Origin: Oscillibacter valericigenes
GTDB lineage: Bacteria; Bacillota; Clostridia; Oscillospirales; Oscillospiraceae
Length of the DNA stretch: 64,000 nt
Direction: 5' to 3'
NCBI RefSeq assembly: GCF_016902445.1
Contig: NZ_JACSNX010000006.1
Span: 1 to 64,000, forward strand
Part shown: positions 7,201-15,425 of the stretch, piece after piece
Layout: every line of letters starts with the position of its first letter
How positions within the stretch are numbered: position 1 is the stretch's first letter
The notes under the pieces: model-generated
Seen by the model: only the letters and a program-made list of their open reading frames with translations
Told to the model about the DNA's origin: nothing
Database searches by the model: none
Translations under genes and position numbers: made by a program

Positions 7201-9047
7201 GTACTCGCCTCCCAAACCGCCCGGGCGATGCCCTCGGCGTCGATCCCGGCCTTATGCTGCAACTGGGGCACTGTCCCCTCCGGCAGGAAGGCCTTGCCCA
7301 GATTGATCAATATCAGCTTCTCCGGTGCTGCTCCGTGCTGGGCCAGGATGGCCGCCACCCGCTGGCCCGCGCAGCCGGCGCCGAAGGCGTCCTCCGCCAC
7401 CGCCAGCATCCGCTTGCCGGACAGCCAGGGCGCCAGCGTCTCATACTCCAGGGGGGAGATCTGATTCAGCTTCAGCACCTCCGCCTGGATGCCACGCTCC
7501 GCCAGCAGGTCCGCCGCCTCCAGCGCCTGGTTCACCAGCACGCCGTAGGTCAGGATGGCGGCGTCCGCCCCCCTCCGGAGCCGGACCACCGGCTGACCGG
7601 ATCGGTCCTCCCGATAGGCGCCTTCGCCGCCACGGGGATACCGGACCGCCACAGGGCCGGCGATCTCAAACAGCGCCTGCCGCACCATCTTCCGCAGTTC
7701 GGCAAAGCTGGCGGGGCACAGCACGGTGAATCCGGGGATCTCCGACAGGAACAGGGCGTCAAAGCAGCCGTGGTGGGTCTCGCCGTCGGCGCCCACCAGG
7801 CCCGCCCGGTCCACCCCCAGCACCACGTGGAGCTGCTGGAGAGCCACGTCGTGGATCAGCTGGTCATAGCCCCGCTGCAGGAAGGAGGAGTACACGGCAA
7901 ACACCGGGATCATCCCCTGCTTGGCAAGGCCCGCCGCCATGGCCACTCCGTGCCCCTCGGCGATGGCCACGTCGAAGAACCGGTCCGGAAACTCTTTGGC
8001 AAAGGGAGCCAGACCCGTGCCGTCCGCCATGGCGGCAGTGATGGCGCAGACCCGCCCGTCCTCGGCGGCGCAGGCGGCCAATGTCCTGCCGAACACGGCG
8101 GAGAAGTCGTCTCCGCCCTTCTTTTTCAAGAGACCCGTCTCGGGATCGAAGGGGCCTATACCGTGGAACTTGTCGGGATTCTGCTCTGCAAAGGAGTAGC
8201 CCTTTCCCTTCACCGTCTTCACATGGACCACAACCGGGCACCGGAGCTCCCGGGCCCACTCCAGAACGTGGACCAGGCGGTCCAGATCGTGGCCGTCGAT
8301 GGGGCCCAGGTAGGTGAAGCCCATGTCCTCAAACAGGGTGCTTCCGGGCCACAGTGCTTTTTTCAGTGAGGTCTTGACCTTGTGGTTGAAGCGGTACAGC
8401 CGATTCTCCATGGGATGGGCTCCGAAGAGGCTCCGGTACCACTTCTTGAAATGGTAGTATGCGGGCTTGGAGCGGATCTGGCTCAGGTGGCTGTCCACTG
8501 CCCCCACGTTGGGATTGATGGACATGCCGTTGTCGTTGAGGATGACGATCAGCGGCTCTCTGCTGGCGCCGGCGTTGTTCAGCCCCTCATAGGCCAGCCC
8601 GCCGGTGAGGGCACCGTCCCCGATCAGGGCCAGGACGCTGTAGTCCTCATGCTGTAAAGTTCTGGCCCTTGCCATTCCGAGGGCCACAGACACGGAGTTT
8701 GAAGCGTGTCCGGCGATGAAGGCGTCGTGCTCGCTCTCCCGGGGCTTGGGGAAGCCGGAGAGGCCCCCGAACTGCCGCAGGGTGGAAAACAGCTCCTGCC
8801 GCCCGGTGAGAGCCTTGTGGACGTAGCATTGGTGGCCCACGTCGAACACCAGCCGGTCCCTGGACGTATCAAACACCCGGTGGATGGCCACTGTCAGCTC
8901 CACTGCCCCCAGGTTGGAGGCCAGGTGCCCGCCGGTCTGGGACACATGCTCCACCAGGAATTGCCGCAGCTCCCGGCACAGGGGCTCCAGCTGGTCCCGG
9001 TCCAGGGCTTTCACGTCCGCCGGGGCATGGATATTCTCTAAGATCAA
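7197..9047 (-). CDS. dxs: 1-deoxy-D-xylulose-5-phosphate synthase
   Basis: First enzyme of the non-mevalonate isoprenoid pathway, condensing pyruvate and glyceraldehyde-3-phosphate on thiamine diphosphate. The 616 residues show the TPP-binding region (GDGALTGGLAYEGLNN, with the later N for Mg2+), the pyrimidine-domain glutamate (AIAEGHGVAMAAGLA) and the transketolase C-terminal domain. The start is TTG, preceded by AGAGGAGG immediately after the oapA stop. Together with ispA upstream it makes the region an isoprenoid cluster. Confidence 0.96.
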   Translation of the reverse strand: MILENIHAPADVKALDRDQLEPLCRELRQFLVEHVSQTGGHLASNLGAVELTVAIHRVFDTSRDRLVFDVGHQCYVHKALTGRQELFSTLRQFGGLSGFPKPRESEHDAFIAGHASNSVSVALGMARARTLQHEDYSVLALIGDGALTGGLAYEGLNNAGASREPLIVILNDNGMSINPNVGAVDSHLSQIRSKPAYYHFKKWYRSLFGAHPMENRLYRFNHKVKTSLKKALWPGSTLFEDMGFTYLGPIDGHDLDRLVHVLEWARELRCPVVVHVKTVKGKGYSFAEQNPDKFHGIGPFDPETGLLKKKGGDDFSAVFGRTLAACAAEDGRVCAITAAMADGTGLAPFAKEFPDRFFDVAIAEGHGVAMAAGLAKQGMIPVFAVYSSFLQRGYDQLIHDVALQQLHVVLGVDRAGLVGADGETHHGCFDALFLSEIPGFTVLCPASFAELRKMVRQALFEIAGPVAVRYPRGGEGAYREDRSGQPVVRLRRGADAAILTYGVLVNQALEAADLLAERGIQAEVLKLNQISPLEYETLAPWLSGKRMLAVAEDAFGAGCAGQRVAAILAQHGAAPEKLILINLGKAFLPEGTVPQLQHKAGIDAEGIARAVWEAST

Positions 9048-9063
9048 GTCTGCCAGCCTCCTC

Positions 9064-9627
9064 TCAGCGGTGGAACAGGTGCAGAAACCGTCCCACCCAG
9101 TAGACCACGCTGGTGCTTTTGTTCAGGGCCACCGTCTTGCCCAGAGCCTTGCCGCCGATGGTGAGTCCGGACACCAGCGCCGTCACCGCCACGCTCAGCA
9201 GCACGCTCTCCGGCAGGCTGAAGGCCGCCTGGAGCCGCACCACGATCACGGCAGTGGTGGTGCCGCTGACGATGCCGCAGATGTCCCCCACCACGTCGTT
9301 GCAGACGCTGGATACCCGCCCGGCGTTCCGCAGCAGCATCAGCGCCTCCTTGGCTCCCGGCTCCTTGTGGGCGGCCATGGAGTGAAAGGGCCTGGGGTCC
9401 GCTGCTGTGACTGCCACGCCGATGATGTCGAACAGGATGCCCAGGCCGATAAACACCGCCAGCACCAGCCCGGCCGCCGCCGCGCCCGCTCCGCCAAGGC
9501 TCACCTCAGACGCCAGACTCAGCGCCGCCGACAGACAGATGGCAAGAAAAAAGACCTGTACGGCCCAACGGTAGGGGCCCGGTCGTTCCTTCGCCCGTCT
9601 GCGCTTTTGATTTGGGATATCGCTCAA
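9064..9627 (-). CDS. oapA: OLE-associated membrane protein OapA (DUF21-like)
   Basis: A 187-residue integral membrane protein with about four hydrophobic segments (roughly 20-40, 50-72, 115-135, 140-160) and conserved stretches GILFDIIGVAVTAADPRPFH and CNDVVGDICGIVSG. These resemble the DUF21/CorB-type membrane domain without CBS domains. Its position, immediately after a long structured non-coding segment and before dxs, is that of OapA, the protein that binds OLE RNA at the membrane in Bacillus halodurans. I infer the same role. The start is TTG at 9627, preceded by GGAGGG; upstream in-frame codons run into the RNA and lack an RBS. Confidence 0.82.
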   Translation of the reverse strand: MSDIPNQKRRRAKERPGPYRWAVQVFFLAICLSAALSLASEVSLGGAGAAAAGLVLAVFIGLGILFDIIGVAVTAADPRPFHSMAAHKEPGAKEALMLLRNAGRVSSVCNDVVGDICGIVSGTTTAVIVVRLQAAFSLPESVLLSVAVTALVSGLTIGGKALGKTVALNKSTSVVYWVGRFLHLFHR

Positions 9628-9654
9628 AAAAGTCCCTCCACTTGGGAATGAATG

Positions 9655-10312
9655 CAATCGGCTAAGCCGGCGGCGGAAAAGGTAAATCTTACGGCTTAGG
9701 TACGGGTTGGATTTCCCCGCAGCACACCTCTCGTTGCCGATGGAGGCGGTTCCCCCTTCGGTGCTGCGGCACAGTGTCGCCAACTGTGCCACCCGATCGC
9801 CACTGAGTCCGCACTGCAATCCCTTTTCAGCCCGGTATGACAGCCTAGGTGTTTTCCACCCCAGTCGATCCGTCTCGTTAGCCTCTTTTGCAAACCGGGT
9901 TTCAGGAGGCGATCGGACGGCGGCTCTGGCCAGAGCGGCCGGTCCGTTGTTCCCCCATCCACCCGCCTCACGCAAGGCAGGCTACGTCTGCACACAGCGT
10001 TACGGCCCCGCAGGACCGATGCACCGCACTGCAGGTTCATCAGCTGCTTCGTACGCGGGCCGGAATACCACACTGGGAGTACGTCCGCGCACAAGAACAG
10101 GTCTCCACGGAAACAGGGTCGTCATCACCATGCCATTGGAAAGCGCCCTGAGTCCGCAAGCGCAGGCAAAGCCAGGCTTCCCCCCAGCACCCACCCGAAA
10201 CTGGGCGTATCAAGCAGGCACCAGAGGTTTCATCGGTGTGCCCTTCAGAGGATTTTTAGCCCCTCCTTCGGAGACGGATGATCTGACTAGAATACTGCGC
10301 CGCCGCTTAGCG
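9655..10312 (-). ncRNA. ole: OLE RNA (ornate, large, extremophilic RNA)
   Basis: A gap of more than 800 bp between ispA and oapA with no credible protein, its own consensus promoter and many complementary segments. For example, CTAAGCCG (9662-9669) pairs with CGGCTTAG (9692-9699) near the 3' end. The gene order nusB-xseA-xseB-ispA-[RNA]-oapA-dxs-tlyA is that of the OLE locus in B. halodurans and other anaerobic or extremophilic Firmicutes, and the size (about 660 nt) fits. OLE forms a membrane ribonucleoprotein with OapA (and OapB/OapC, not in this window) linked to stress tolerance. The identity rests on synteny, size and lack of ORFs, not a covariance search. The ends are approximate. Confidence 0.8.
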
Positions 10313-10318
10313 CCAATC

Positions 10319-10347
10319 AGTATAACACAAATCTAATAAATATACAA
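10319..10347 (-). promoter_or_regulatory. sigma-A promoter of the OLE RNA
   Basis: On the minus strand TTGTAT (10342-10347), a 17-bp spacer and TATACT (10319-10324). Transcription would begin near 10312, downstream of the ispA terminator, so OLE-oapA-dxs can be expressed independently of ispA. Confidence 0.8.
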
Positions 10348-10414
10348 CATATTCCGTATATGCATTGGTAAATTTTTTGTGACCTGCAAGGCTGTCTGCC
10401 GCGGATGAACAGGC

Positions 10415-10440
10415 AGAAAAGAGGCCGCCCGCAGGCGGCC
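10415..10440 (-). terminator. terminator after ispA
   Basis: GGCCGCC (10423-10429) pairs with GGCGGCC (10434-10440). On the minus strand it is followed by TCTTTTCT. It separates the nusB-xseA-xseB-ispA transcript from the OLE promoter. Confidence 0.7.
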
Positions 10441-10451
10441 CCAGGTCCTCT

Positions 10452-11333
10452 TCACTTGTTCCGCTCCGCCAGGGAGTCCGCCAGGGCGGCCAGGAAACCG
10501 TCCGCGTCAAAGTCCGCCACCGCGGCCTTGGCCGCCTCCGTATGGGCGCGGACTGCCCGGTCACAGCCGCTGAGCCCCAGCAGGTCCACGAAGGTGACCT
10601 TCCCCTCCTCTTTGTCGGAGCCGATGGGTTTGCCGAACTCCTCCGCGTCGCCGCACACGTCCAGCATGTCGTCCCGGATCTGGAAGGCCAGGCCCAGCTC
10701 CTGGGCGTAGACGTGGGCGGCGGCCATCAGGTCCTCCCCGCCGCCGGCGGCGGCCACGCCGAGACGGCAGGCCCCGGCAATCATGGCCCCGGTCTTGAGG
10801 CGGTGGACCTCCGTCACCTCCGCCTCTGTCCGGGGGGCGTGGAGGGTGTCCAGCACCTGGCCCGCCACCATGCCGTCCGCGCCGGAGGCTTCTGACAGGA
10901 TGCGGCCGCAGATGGCCCGGCGGCCGTCGTCCAGCCCCGGCGCCGTCAGGATCAGGCGGTATGCCTCCGGCTGGAGGGCGTCTCCTGCCAGAACGGCCAG
11001 CGTCTCGCCGTAGACCTTGTGGTTGGTGGGCTTGCCCCGGCGCAGGTCGTCGTTGTCCATGCAGGGCAGGTCGTCGTGGATCAGGGAATAGGTGTGGACC
11101 AGCTCCAATGCGCAGGCCACGGGCAGGGCCGTCTCCCAGTCCGCAAGGCCCGCCAGCCGTGCAAACTCCAGCGTCAGCACCGGCCGGATCCGCTTGCCCC
11201 CCGCCAGCAGGCTGTACCGCATGGACTCGTACAGGTCCCGCCAGTCCGGCTTTCCGGCAAAGAGCGTCTCCAGATACGATTCCACCGCCGTCCGGTACGC
11301 CTCGTACCGGGTCTGGAACACCTGTTCGGTCAT
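10452..11333 (-). CDS. ispA: farnesyl/geranyl diphosphate synthase
   Basis: Elongates DMAPP with IPP to C10-C15 prenyl diphosphates. The 293-residue all-helical prenyltransferase has the first Asp-rich motif (DDLPCMDNDD) and the second (DDMLDV) that bind Mg-diphosphate, with the bulky residues before the first motif typical of short-chain synthases. Its ATG overlaps the xseB stop by four bases. The xseA-xseB-ispA-(OLE)-dxs order links it to isoprenoid supply. Confidence 0.94.
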   Translation of the reverse strand: MTEQVFQTRYEAYRTAVESYLETLFAGKPDWRDLYESMRYSLLAGGKRIRPVLTLEFARLAGLADWETALPVACALELVHTYSLIHDDLPCMDNDDLRRGKPTNHKVYGETLAVLAGDALQPEAYRLILTAPGLDDGRRAICGRILSEASGADGMVAGQVLDTLHAPRTEAEVTEVHRLKTGAMIAGACRLGVAAAGGGEDLMAAAHVYAQELGLAFQIRDDMLDVCGDAEEFGKPIGSDKEEGKVTFVDLLGLSGCDRAVRAHTEAAKAAVADFDADGFLAALADSLAERNK

Positions 11334-11569
11334 GGCTGGGCCTCCTCTCCGAAGGGCAGCTCCAACGGCGCGCCGTCGGGGCCCTTCATCAGCTTGACCA
11401 CCTTCTGCTCCGCCGCGTCCAGCTCCTTGGAGCAGGCGGCGATCAGCTTCGTCCCCTCCTCGAACAACGCCAGGGAGTCCGCCAGGGGAGCGTCTCCCTT
11501 CTCCAGGGCCGCCACGATCTCCTCCAGCCGGGCGATCTCCTGCTCAAACGTCTGTTTCTTTGCGCTCAT
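11330..11569 (-). CDS. xseB: exodeoxyribonuclease VII small subunit
   Basis: Small subunit that assembles in several copies on XseA to form the single-strand exonuclease VII. The 79 residues contain the typical FEQEIARLEEIVAALEKGDAPLADSLALFEEG-type helical hairpin (about 8-40). Start and stop overlap xseA and ispA by four bases each. Confidence 0.95.
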   Translation of the reverse strand: MSAKKQTFEQEIARLEEIVAALEKGDAPLADSLALFEEGTKLIAACSKELDAAEQKVVKLMKGPDGAPLELPFGEEAQP

Positions 11570-12783
11570 GACCGTTCCTCCTTCGTATAGGGCTTGTCCA
11601 CCACGGCGGTGAAGCCGCCCTCTCCCAGGGTGACGGACACCCGGCTGCCCGGTGCCGTCTCCCGATAGCTTTTCAAGATCCTGCCGTTTTCATCCCGGGC
11701 CACGGCATAGCCCCGGCCCAGCACCGCCAGGGGGCTCATGGCGTCCAGGGACGCCGCCAGGGCCGCAAATTTTTGCCGGTGACGGGCCAGCACTGCGCCG
11801 GTCACGTCCCCCAGCCGCTGCTGCAGGTGGTCCAGATCCAGCCGCTTGTCCTGGACGTAGGCCAGGCCGTCGGTCATCACCCGCTTGGACGCCAGGGCGG
11901 TGAGCCGCTGGCGGGCGGCCTCCAGCCGCTGCGTCTCGCTCTGGGCCATCCGCTCCCCGGCGCCCCGGAGCCACCGCAGCAGCTCCACCTGGTCCGGCAC
12001 GGCGATCTCCGCCGCGTTGGAGGGGGTGGATGCCCGCGCGTCCGCCACGAAGTCGGCGATGGTCACGTCCGGCTCGTGACCCACGGCGGAGATGACGGGA
12101 GTCTCGCAGTCGTAGATGGCCCGGGCCACCCGCTCGTCGTTGAAGGACCACAGGTCCTCCATGGACCCGCCGCCCCGGCCGGTGATGATGACGTCCCCGA
12201 TCTTCCACTTGTCCGCGTACCGGATGGCCCCCACGATCTCCGGCGGGGCCTCGGGCCCCTGGACCCGCACCGGCAGCAGGATCACCTTGGCGATGGGGTA
12301 CCGCCGCCGGAGGATGCGGATCATGTCGTGGACCGCCGCCCCGGCGCCGGAGGTAACGATGGCGATCCTCTCCGGATAGGGCGGCAGGGGCTTTTTGTGG
12401 GCGGGGTCGAACAATCCCTCCTTCCACAGCTTCTCCTTCAGCTGCTGGAAGGCTACCGCCAGGTCCCCCACCCCCTCCGGGATCAGGGTGTCGCAGTAGA
12501 GCTGATAGGCCCCGTCCCGGGGAAACACAGTGATGCGGCCGGAGACCACGGCCTTCATGCCGTTCTCCGGCCGGAACCGGAGGCGGGAGGCCTGTCCCCG
12601 GAACATGACACACCGGAGGGCCCCCTCGCTGTCCTTCAGGGTGAAATAGTGGTGGCCGGAGGGGTAGATCTTGTAGTTGGACAGCTCCCCCCGGACGGCG
12701 ACGCCCTGTAAAGCCGGTGTACTGTCCAGAAGGCTCTTCACCAGCTGATTCACCTCTGTGACGCCGTAGATATGTGGTTCCAT
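11566..12783 (-). CDS. xseA: exodeoxyribonuclease VII large subunit
   Basis: Catalytic subunit of exonuclease VII, degrading single-stranded DNA from both ends. The 405 residues have an N-terminal OB-fold (about 1-100, with VRGELSNYK) and the nuclease domain including GRGGGSMEDLWSFNDE, followed by a long helical region. It is translationally coupled to xseB. Confidence 0.95.
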   Translation of the reverse strand: MEPHIYGVTEVNQLVKSLLDSTPALQGVAVRGELSNYKIYPSGHHYFTLKDSEGALRCVMFRGQASRLRFRPENGMKAVVSGRITVFPRDGAYQLYCDTLIPEGVGDLAVAFQQLKEKLWKEGLFDPAHKKPLPPYPERIAIVTSGAGAAVHDMIRILRRRYPIAKVILLPVRVQGPEAPPEIVGAIRYADKWKIGDVIITGRGGGSMEDLWSFNDERVARAIYDCETPVISAVGHEPDVTIADFVADARASTPSNAAEIAVPDQVELLRWLRGAGERMAQSETQRLEAARQRLTALASKRVMTDGLAYVQDKRLDLDHLQQRLGDVTGAVLARHRQKFAALAASLDAMSPLAVLGRGYAVARDENGRILKSYRETAPGSRVSVTLGEGGFTAVVDKPYTKEERS

Positions 12784-12869
12784 ACGCGTTTGCTCCTTGG
12801 CTTGTGCGGGCAGAAAACGAGGAGCCGGACGGCGGCGTCACGCCCCCGTCCCGCTCCGCAGGACTGCCC

Positions 12870-13319
12870 TTATTCCGCTGTCTCCTGGCGCACGAAGGTG
12901 CCCAGGATGCCGTTGATGAACTTCACCGTCTCCGGTGTCTCGTACTTCTTGGCGATCTCCACCGCCTCGTTGATGGAGGCGCCGTGGGGGATGTCCGGCA
13001 TGTACAAGATCTCGTACATGGCCACCCGCATGATGGCGGAGGCCACCAGGGGGATCCGGGCAAAGCTCCACCCCTTGGAATATTTGGCGATATACCCGTC
13101 CAGCTCCGGGGCGTGATCGGCCACGCCCCGCACCAGGCGGCGGATGTAGTCCGCCTGCTTGGCATTGGGCGTCTCCTGATACAGCGGGTCCTCCTCCGCC
13201 AGGGCGGCGAAGGACTCCGGTGTCAGGCGCTCGTCCAGCAGCTCCTCCACCGACTTGTCGGTGAAGCTCAGCTCATAGGACAGGTGAACGGCGATCTCTC
13301 GTGCGGTGTTCCGTACCAT
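12870..13319 (-). CDS. nusB: transcription antitermination factor NusB
   Basis: RNA-binding antitermination factor that with NusE (S10) recognises boxA of rRNA operons. The 149-residue helical protein opens with the characteristic TAREIAVHLSYE region and has the conserved central and C-terminal helices (YIAKYSKGW, LYMPDIPHGASINEAVEIAKKY). It lies upstream of xseA with an 86-bp gap. Confidence 0.93.
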   Translation of the reverse strand: MVRNTAREIAVHLSYELSFTDKSVEELLDERLTPESFAALAEEDPLYQETPNAKQADYIRRLVRGVADHAPELDGYIAKYSKGWSFARIPLVASAIMRVAMYEILYMPDIPHGASINEAVEIAKKYETPETVKFINGILGTFVRQETAE

Positions 13320-13364
13320 AACCTCAACTACGTCCTTTTCTCTCTCTCATTCCCGCCCGGGCCC

Positions 13365-13742
13365 TCAGGCCAAGGTCACGCCGCCCACGTGGATGTTGAC
13401 GGCCTCTACCGAGCAGCCGGTCATGGCCTCCACCGCGCCGATGACGGCCTTCTGGGCGTTCTCCGCCACCTCGGGGATGGGGTGGCCGTACTCCACCGTC
13501 AGATAGATGTCCAGCACCAGAGCGGCGCCGGTCATGTCGATCTTCACGCCTTTGGCCACCTTCTGGGCGTTCTTCTTGTTGGTGACCAGGTCGGTCACGC
13601 TGCCGCCCATGGCAGTCATCATGCCGGACACGCCCTCCACGTCCCGGACGGCGCCCACGGCGATGGCCGCGATGACCTCCTCGGAAATGTTGATGCTCCC
13701 GTTCTCCTCCGGCAGCGTCATATACTCTTTGCTCTCGCCCAT
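13365..13742 (-). CDS. Asp23/Gls24 family envelope stress protein
   Basis: Member of the Asp23/Gls24 family of small envelope-stress-associated proteins, common upstream of nusB in Firmicutes. The 125 residues include the typical core GSINISEEVIAAIAVGAVRDVEGV and AVNIHVGGV near the C-terminus. The ATG at 13742 is preceded by GGAGAGG; an upstream 37-codon extension crosses the promoter and leader hairpin and is rejected. It has its own promoter after the spoIIIA operon. Confidence 0.9.
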   Translation of the reverse strand: MGESKEYMTLPEENGSINISEEVIAAIAVGAVRDVEGVSGMMTAMGGSVTDLVTNKKNAQKVAKGVKIDMTGAALVLDIYLTVEYGHPIPEVAENAQKAVIGAVEAMTGCSVEAVNIHVGGVTLA

Positions 13743-13778
13743 CGTAAGCCTCTCCTTAGTCGTTTGATCCTTGGTAGA

Positions 13779-13853
13779 GGCGGGATGATCCCGCCGCGTC
13801 CCAGGAGAATGGTTCCAGGCCATTATTCTACCATGTTTCCCGGGAAAATACAA
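13779..13853 (-). promoter_or_regulatory. sigma-A promoter and leader hairpin of the Asp23 gene
   Basis: On the minus strand TTGTAT (13848-13853), 17-bp spacer, TAGAAT (13825-13830). The leader then contains GGCGGGAT (13779-13786) pairing with ATCCCGCC (13788-13795). The promoter abuts the spoIIIAH stop, with no terminator between. Confidence 0.75.
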
Positions 13854-13856
13854 CAG

Positions 13857-14420
13857 CTAATTTGAGGCCATGATCTTGATGCCGCTGGCGGGATAGCCGG
13901 TCTCCGTCATGGCGATGTCGGTGATCTTGGCCACGTCCTCCGCCGTCAGCTCGCCGGTGCCGGTGTCCACCACCACGCTGATGCTGTCCTCCCCCATGAA
14001 GGCCACGCAGTCGGCGTAGCCCTTGGCGGTCACCAGGTTCTCGATCTGGGCCTCCTTCATGGTGTAGCCCGCCAGCACGGCGATGCCCTCAGAGGCCTCG
14101 TTGGCCACGGACGTGTCGGCACCGGGCTGGTCCGCCGCCTCCTGCAGCAGGGAGATGGCGTTGTCCCGGGCCTGCTGCCGCGTCAGCCGGGCGGAGGCGA
14201 AGTAGTCGTCTCCGGTGTACACCGCCTCCTCATCCGCCGCGGCTTCACCGCCGTCCTCCTGGCCGCTGACCAGGGTTGCCTCCCCCAGGATCTTGGTGCC
14301 GGTCTCCTCCACGGTCTCCGCCGCCTGCTCGCCGGTGTACTTCCAGTTCAGCGCCACGGCGGCGCACACCAGCAGCGCCATGGTCACCACCACGGCATTC
14401 CGTTTCCATCTCGCGCTCAT
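13857..14420 (-). CDS. spoIIIAH: stage III sporulation protein AH
   Basis: Mother-cell component of the SpoIIIA-SpoIIQ channel linking mother cell and forespore; the C-terminal YscJ/FliF-like domain forms a ring. The 187 residues have one N-terminal membrane helix (about 9-27), an acidic linker and the ring-building domain (AENQ-like helix DNAISLLQEAAD, ending GYPASGIKIMASN). The ATG at 14420 follows AGGAGGAAGAAG; an alternative ATG about 30 bp upstream overlaps the spoIIIAG stop. Confidence 0.92.
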   Translation of the reverse strand: MSARWKRNAVVVTMALLVCAAVALNWKYTGEQAAETVEETGTKILGEATLVSGQEDGGEAAADEEAVYTGDDYFASARLTRQQARDNAISLLQEAADQPGADTSVANEASEGIAVLAGYTMKEAQIENLVTAKGYADCVAFMGEDSISVVVDTGTGELTAEDVAKITDIAMTETGYPASGIKIMASN

Positions 14421-14443
14421 AGGCTTCTTCCTCCTCCAGATCA

Positions 14444-14962
14444 TCACTGCGATTTTGCCACGGTGATGCGGTCTGCGGAAAGGCCGGTCAGCGCGGCCAC
14501 CGCCTCCGTCACCGCCAGCTTCACGTCCGCCCGGTCTCCCCCCTGGCACACCACCAGGGCCCCCCGGTAGGTGGGATACACCGTCCGGGTCACCACCGGT
14601 GTCTCGGCGCTGCCGCCGTCCACCAGCACGGTCTGGGAGGAACGGGAATAGTCCTCCGGCGCCGCCGTGGAGCCGCTGTAGGACAGCTCCGAGTCCTCCG
14701 CCAGCTGCCGCTCGCCGTCCGAGTCCACCGTCAGCAGCACCCGGACCTCCCCCACGCCCTGGATGCGGCCCAGGATGTCCTCCATCTCCTCCTGGAGCTC
14801 TGCTTGAACGGCTGAGACTGCCTGGGGTGAAGTCCGCTCCGCCGTCTCTTCTCTCCCGCTGGGCCATAGCAGCAGCAGTACGCCCGCCAGGGCTACCAGT
14901 GCCACGAATTTGTACTTGTCCCATATCCTTCGCACTCCTTCAGTCTTCTGTGTTCCGCTCAT
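14444..14962 (-). CDS. spoIIIAG: stage III sporulation protein AG
   Basis: Ring-forming component of the SpoIIIA feeding-tube apparatus. The 172 residues have a membrane helix (about 17-34) and an extracytoplasmic domain with GVGEVRVLLTVDSDGE and VVTRTVYPTYRGALVVCQG, typical of AG. The ATG at 14962 overlaps the 3' end of spoIIIAF by 23 bp and is preceded by GGAGAGGCAGG. Confidence 0.92.
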   Translation of the reverse strand: MSGTQKTEGVRRIWDKYKFVALVALAGVLLLLWPSGREETAERTSPQAVSAVQAELQEEMEDILGRIQGVGEVRVLLTVDSDGERQLAEDSELSYSGSTAAPEDYSRSSQTVLVDGGSAETPVVTRTVYPTYRGALVVCQGGDRADVKLAVTEAVAALTGLSADRITVAKSQ

Positions 14963-15425
14963 GCCAAACCTGCCTCTCCGCCGGGATGCCCAGTTCTGTC
15001 TCCAGAGCGGACGCAAGCGCCTCCGACCGCGCCCCCGCCAGCTCCGCGGACCAGGGGACCGGGACGCCGTCCTCGCCGGTCCGGGTCTCCACCCGGACGG
15101 TCACCTCCGCTCCCAGCTCGCCCGCTTTGTTCAATATATATGCTTCGGTCTGCTCCGCTATGATAGAAGCCATGGCCTCTGTCTGCGTGTCCGCCAGCTC
15201 CGCCTGCCGCTCCTCCACCGCCGTCTGGTAGTCGGAAAGATCGAGCGCCAGCCGGTCCAGGTCCGCCCCCAGCACCGGCTGCAGCAGCACCAGCAGCAGG
15301 ATGAGCCCGCCGGTGAAGCCCGCCGCCTTCCGCACGGTGCCCGGCGGGATCAGGCTCTGGGCCGCCGACAGCAGCACCGACACCAGCACCACGGAGGTCA
15401 GCCACACCCGCACCGCCTCCATCAT
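14940..15425 (-). CDS. spoIIIAF: stage III sporulation protein AF
   Basis: Membrane component of the SpoIIIA complex. The 161 residues carry two N-terminal membrane helices (about 5-23 and 33-52) and a soluble C-terminal domain. The ATG (15425) overlaps the TGA of spoIIIAE in ATGA; the following ATG is an alternative start. The same frame continues open far into spoIIIAE, but that part is not coding. Confidence 0.88.
   Translation of the reverse strand: MMEAVRVWLTSVVLVSVLLSAAQSLIPPGTVRKAAGFTGGLILLLVLLQPVLGADLDRLALDLSDYQTAVEERQAELADTQTEAMASIIAEQTEAYILNKAGELGAEVTVRVETRTGEDGVPVPWSAELAGARSEALASALETELGIPAERQVWHERNTED

Noticed and set aside
9696-10336. Open frames of 130-209 codons within the OLE segment, both strands
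   Set aside because: They overlap each other, lack ribosome binding sites, have no protein-like composition and conflict with the RNA promoter and fold.
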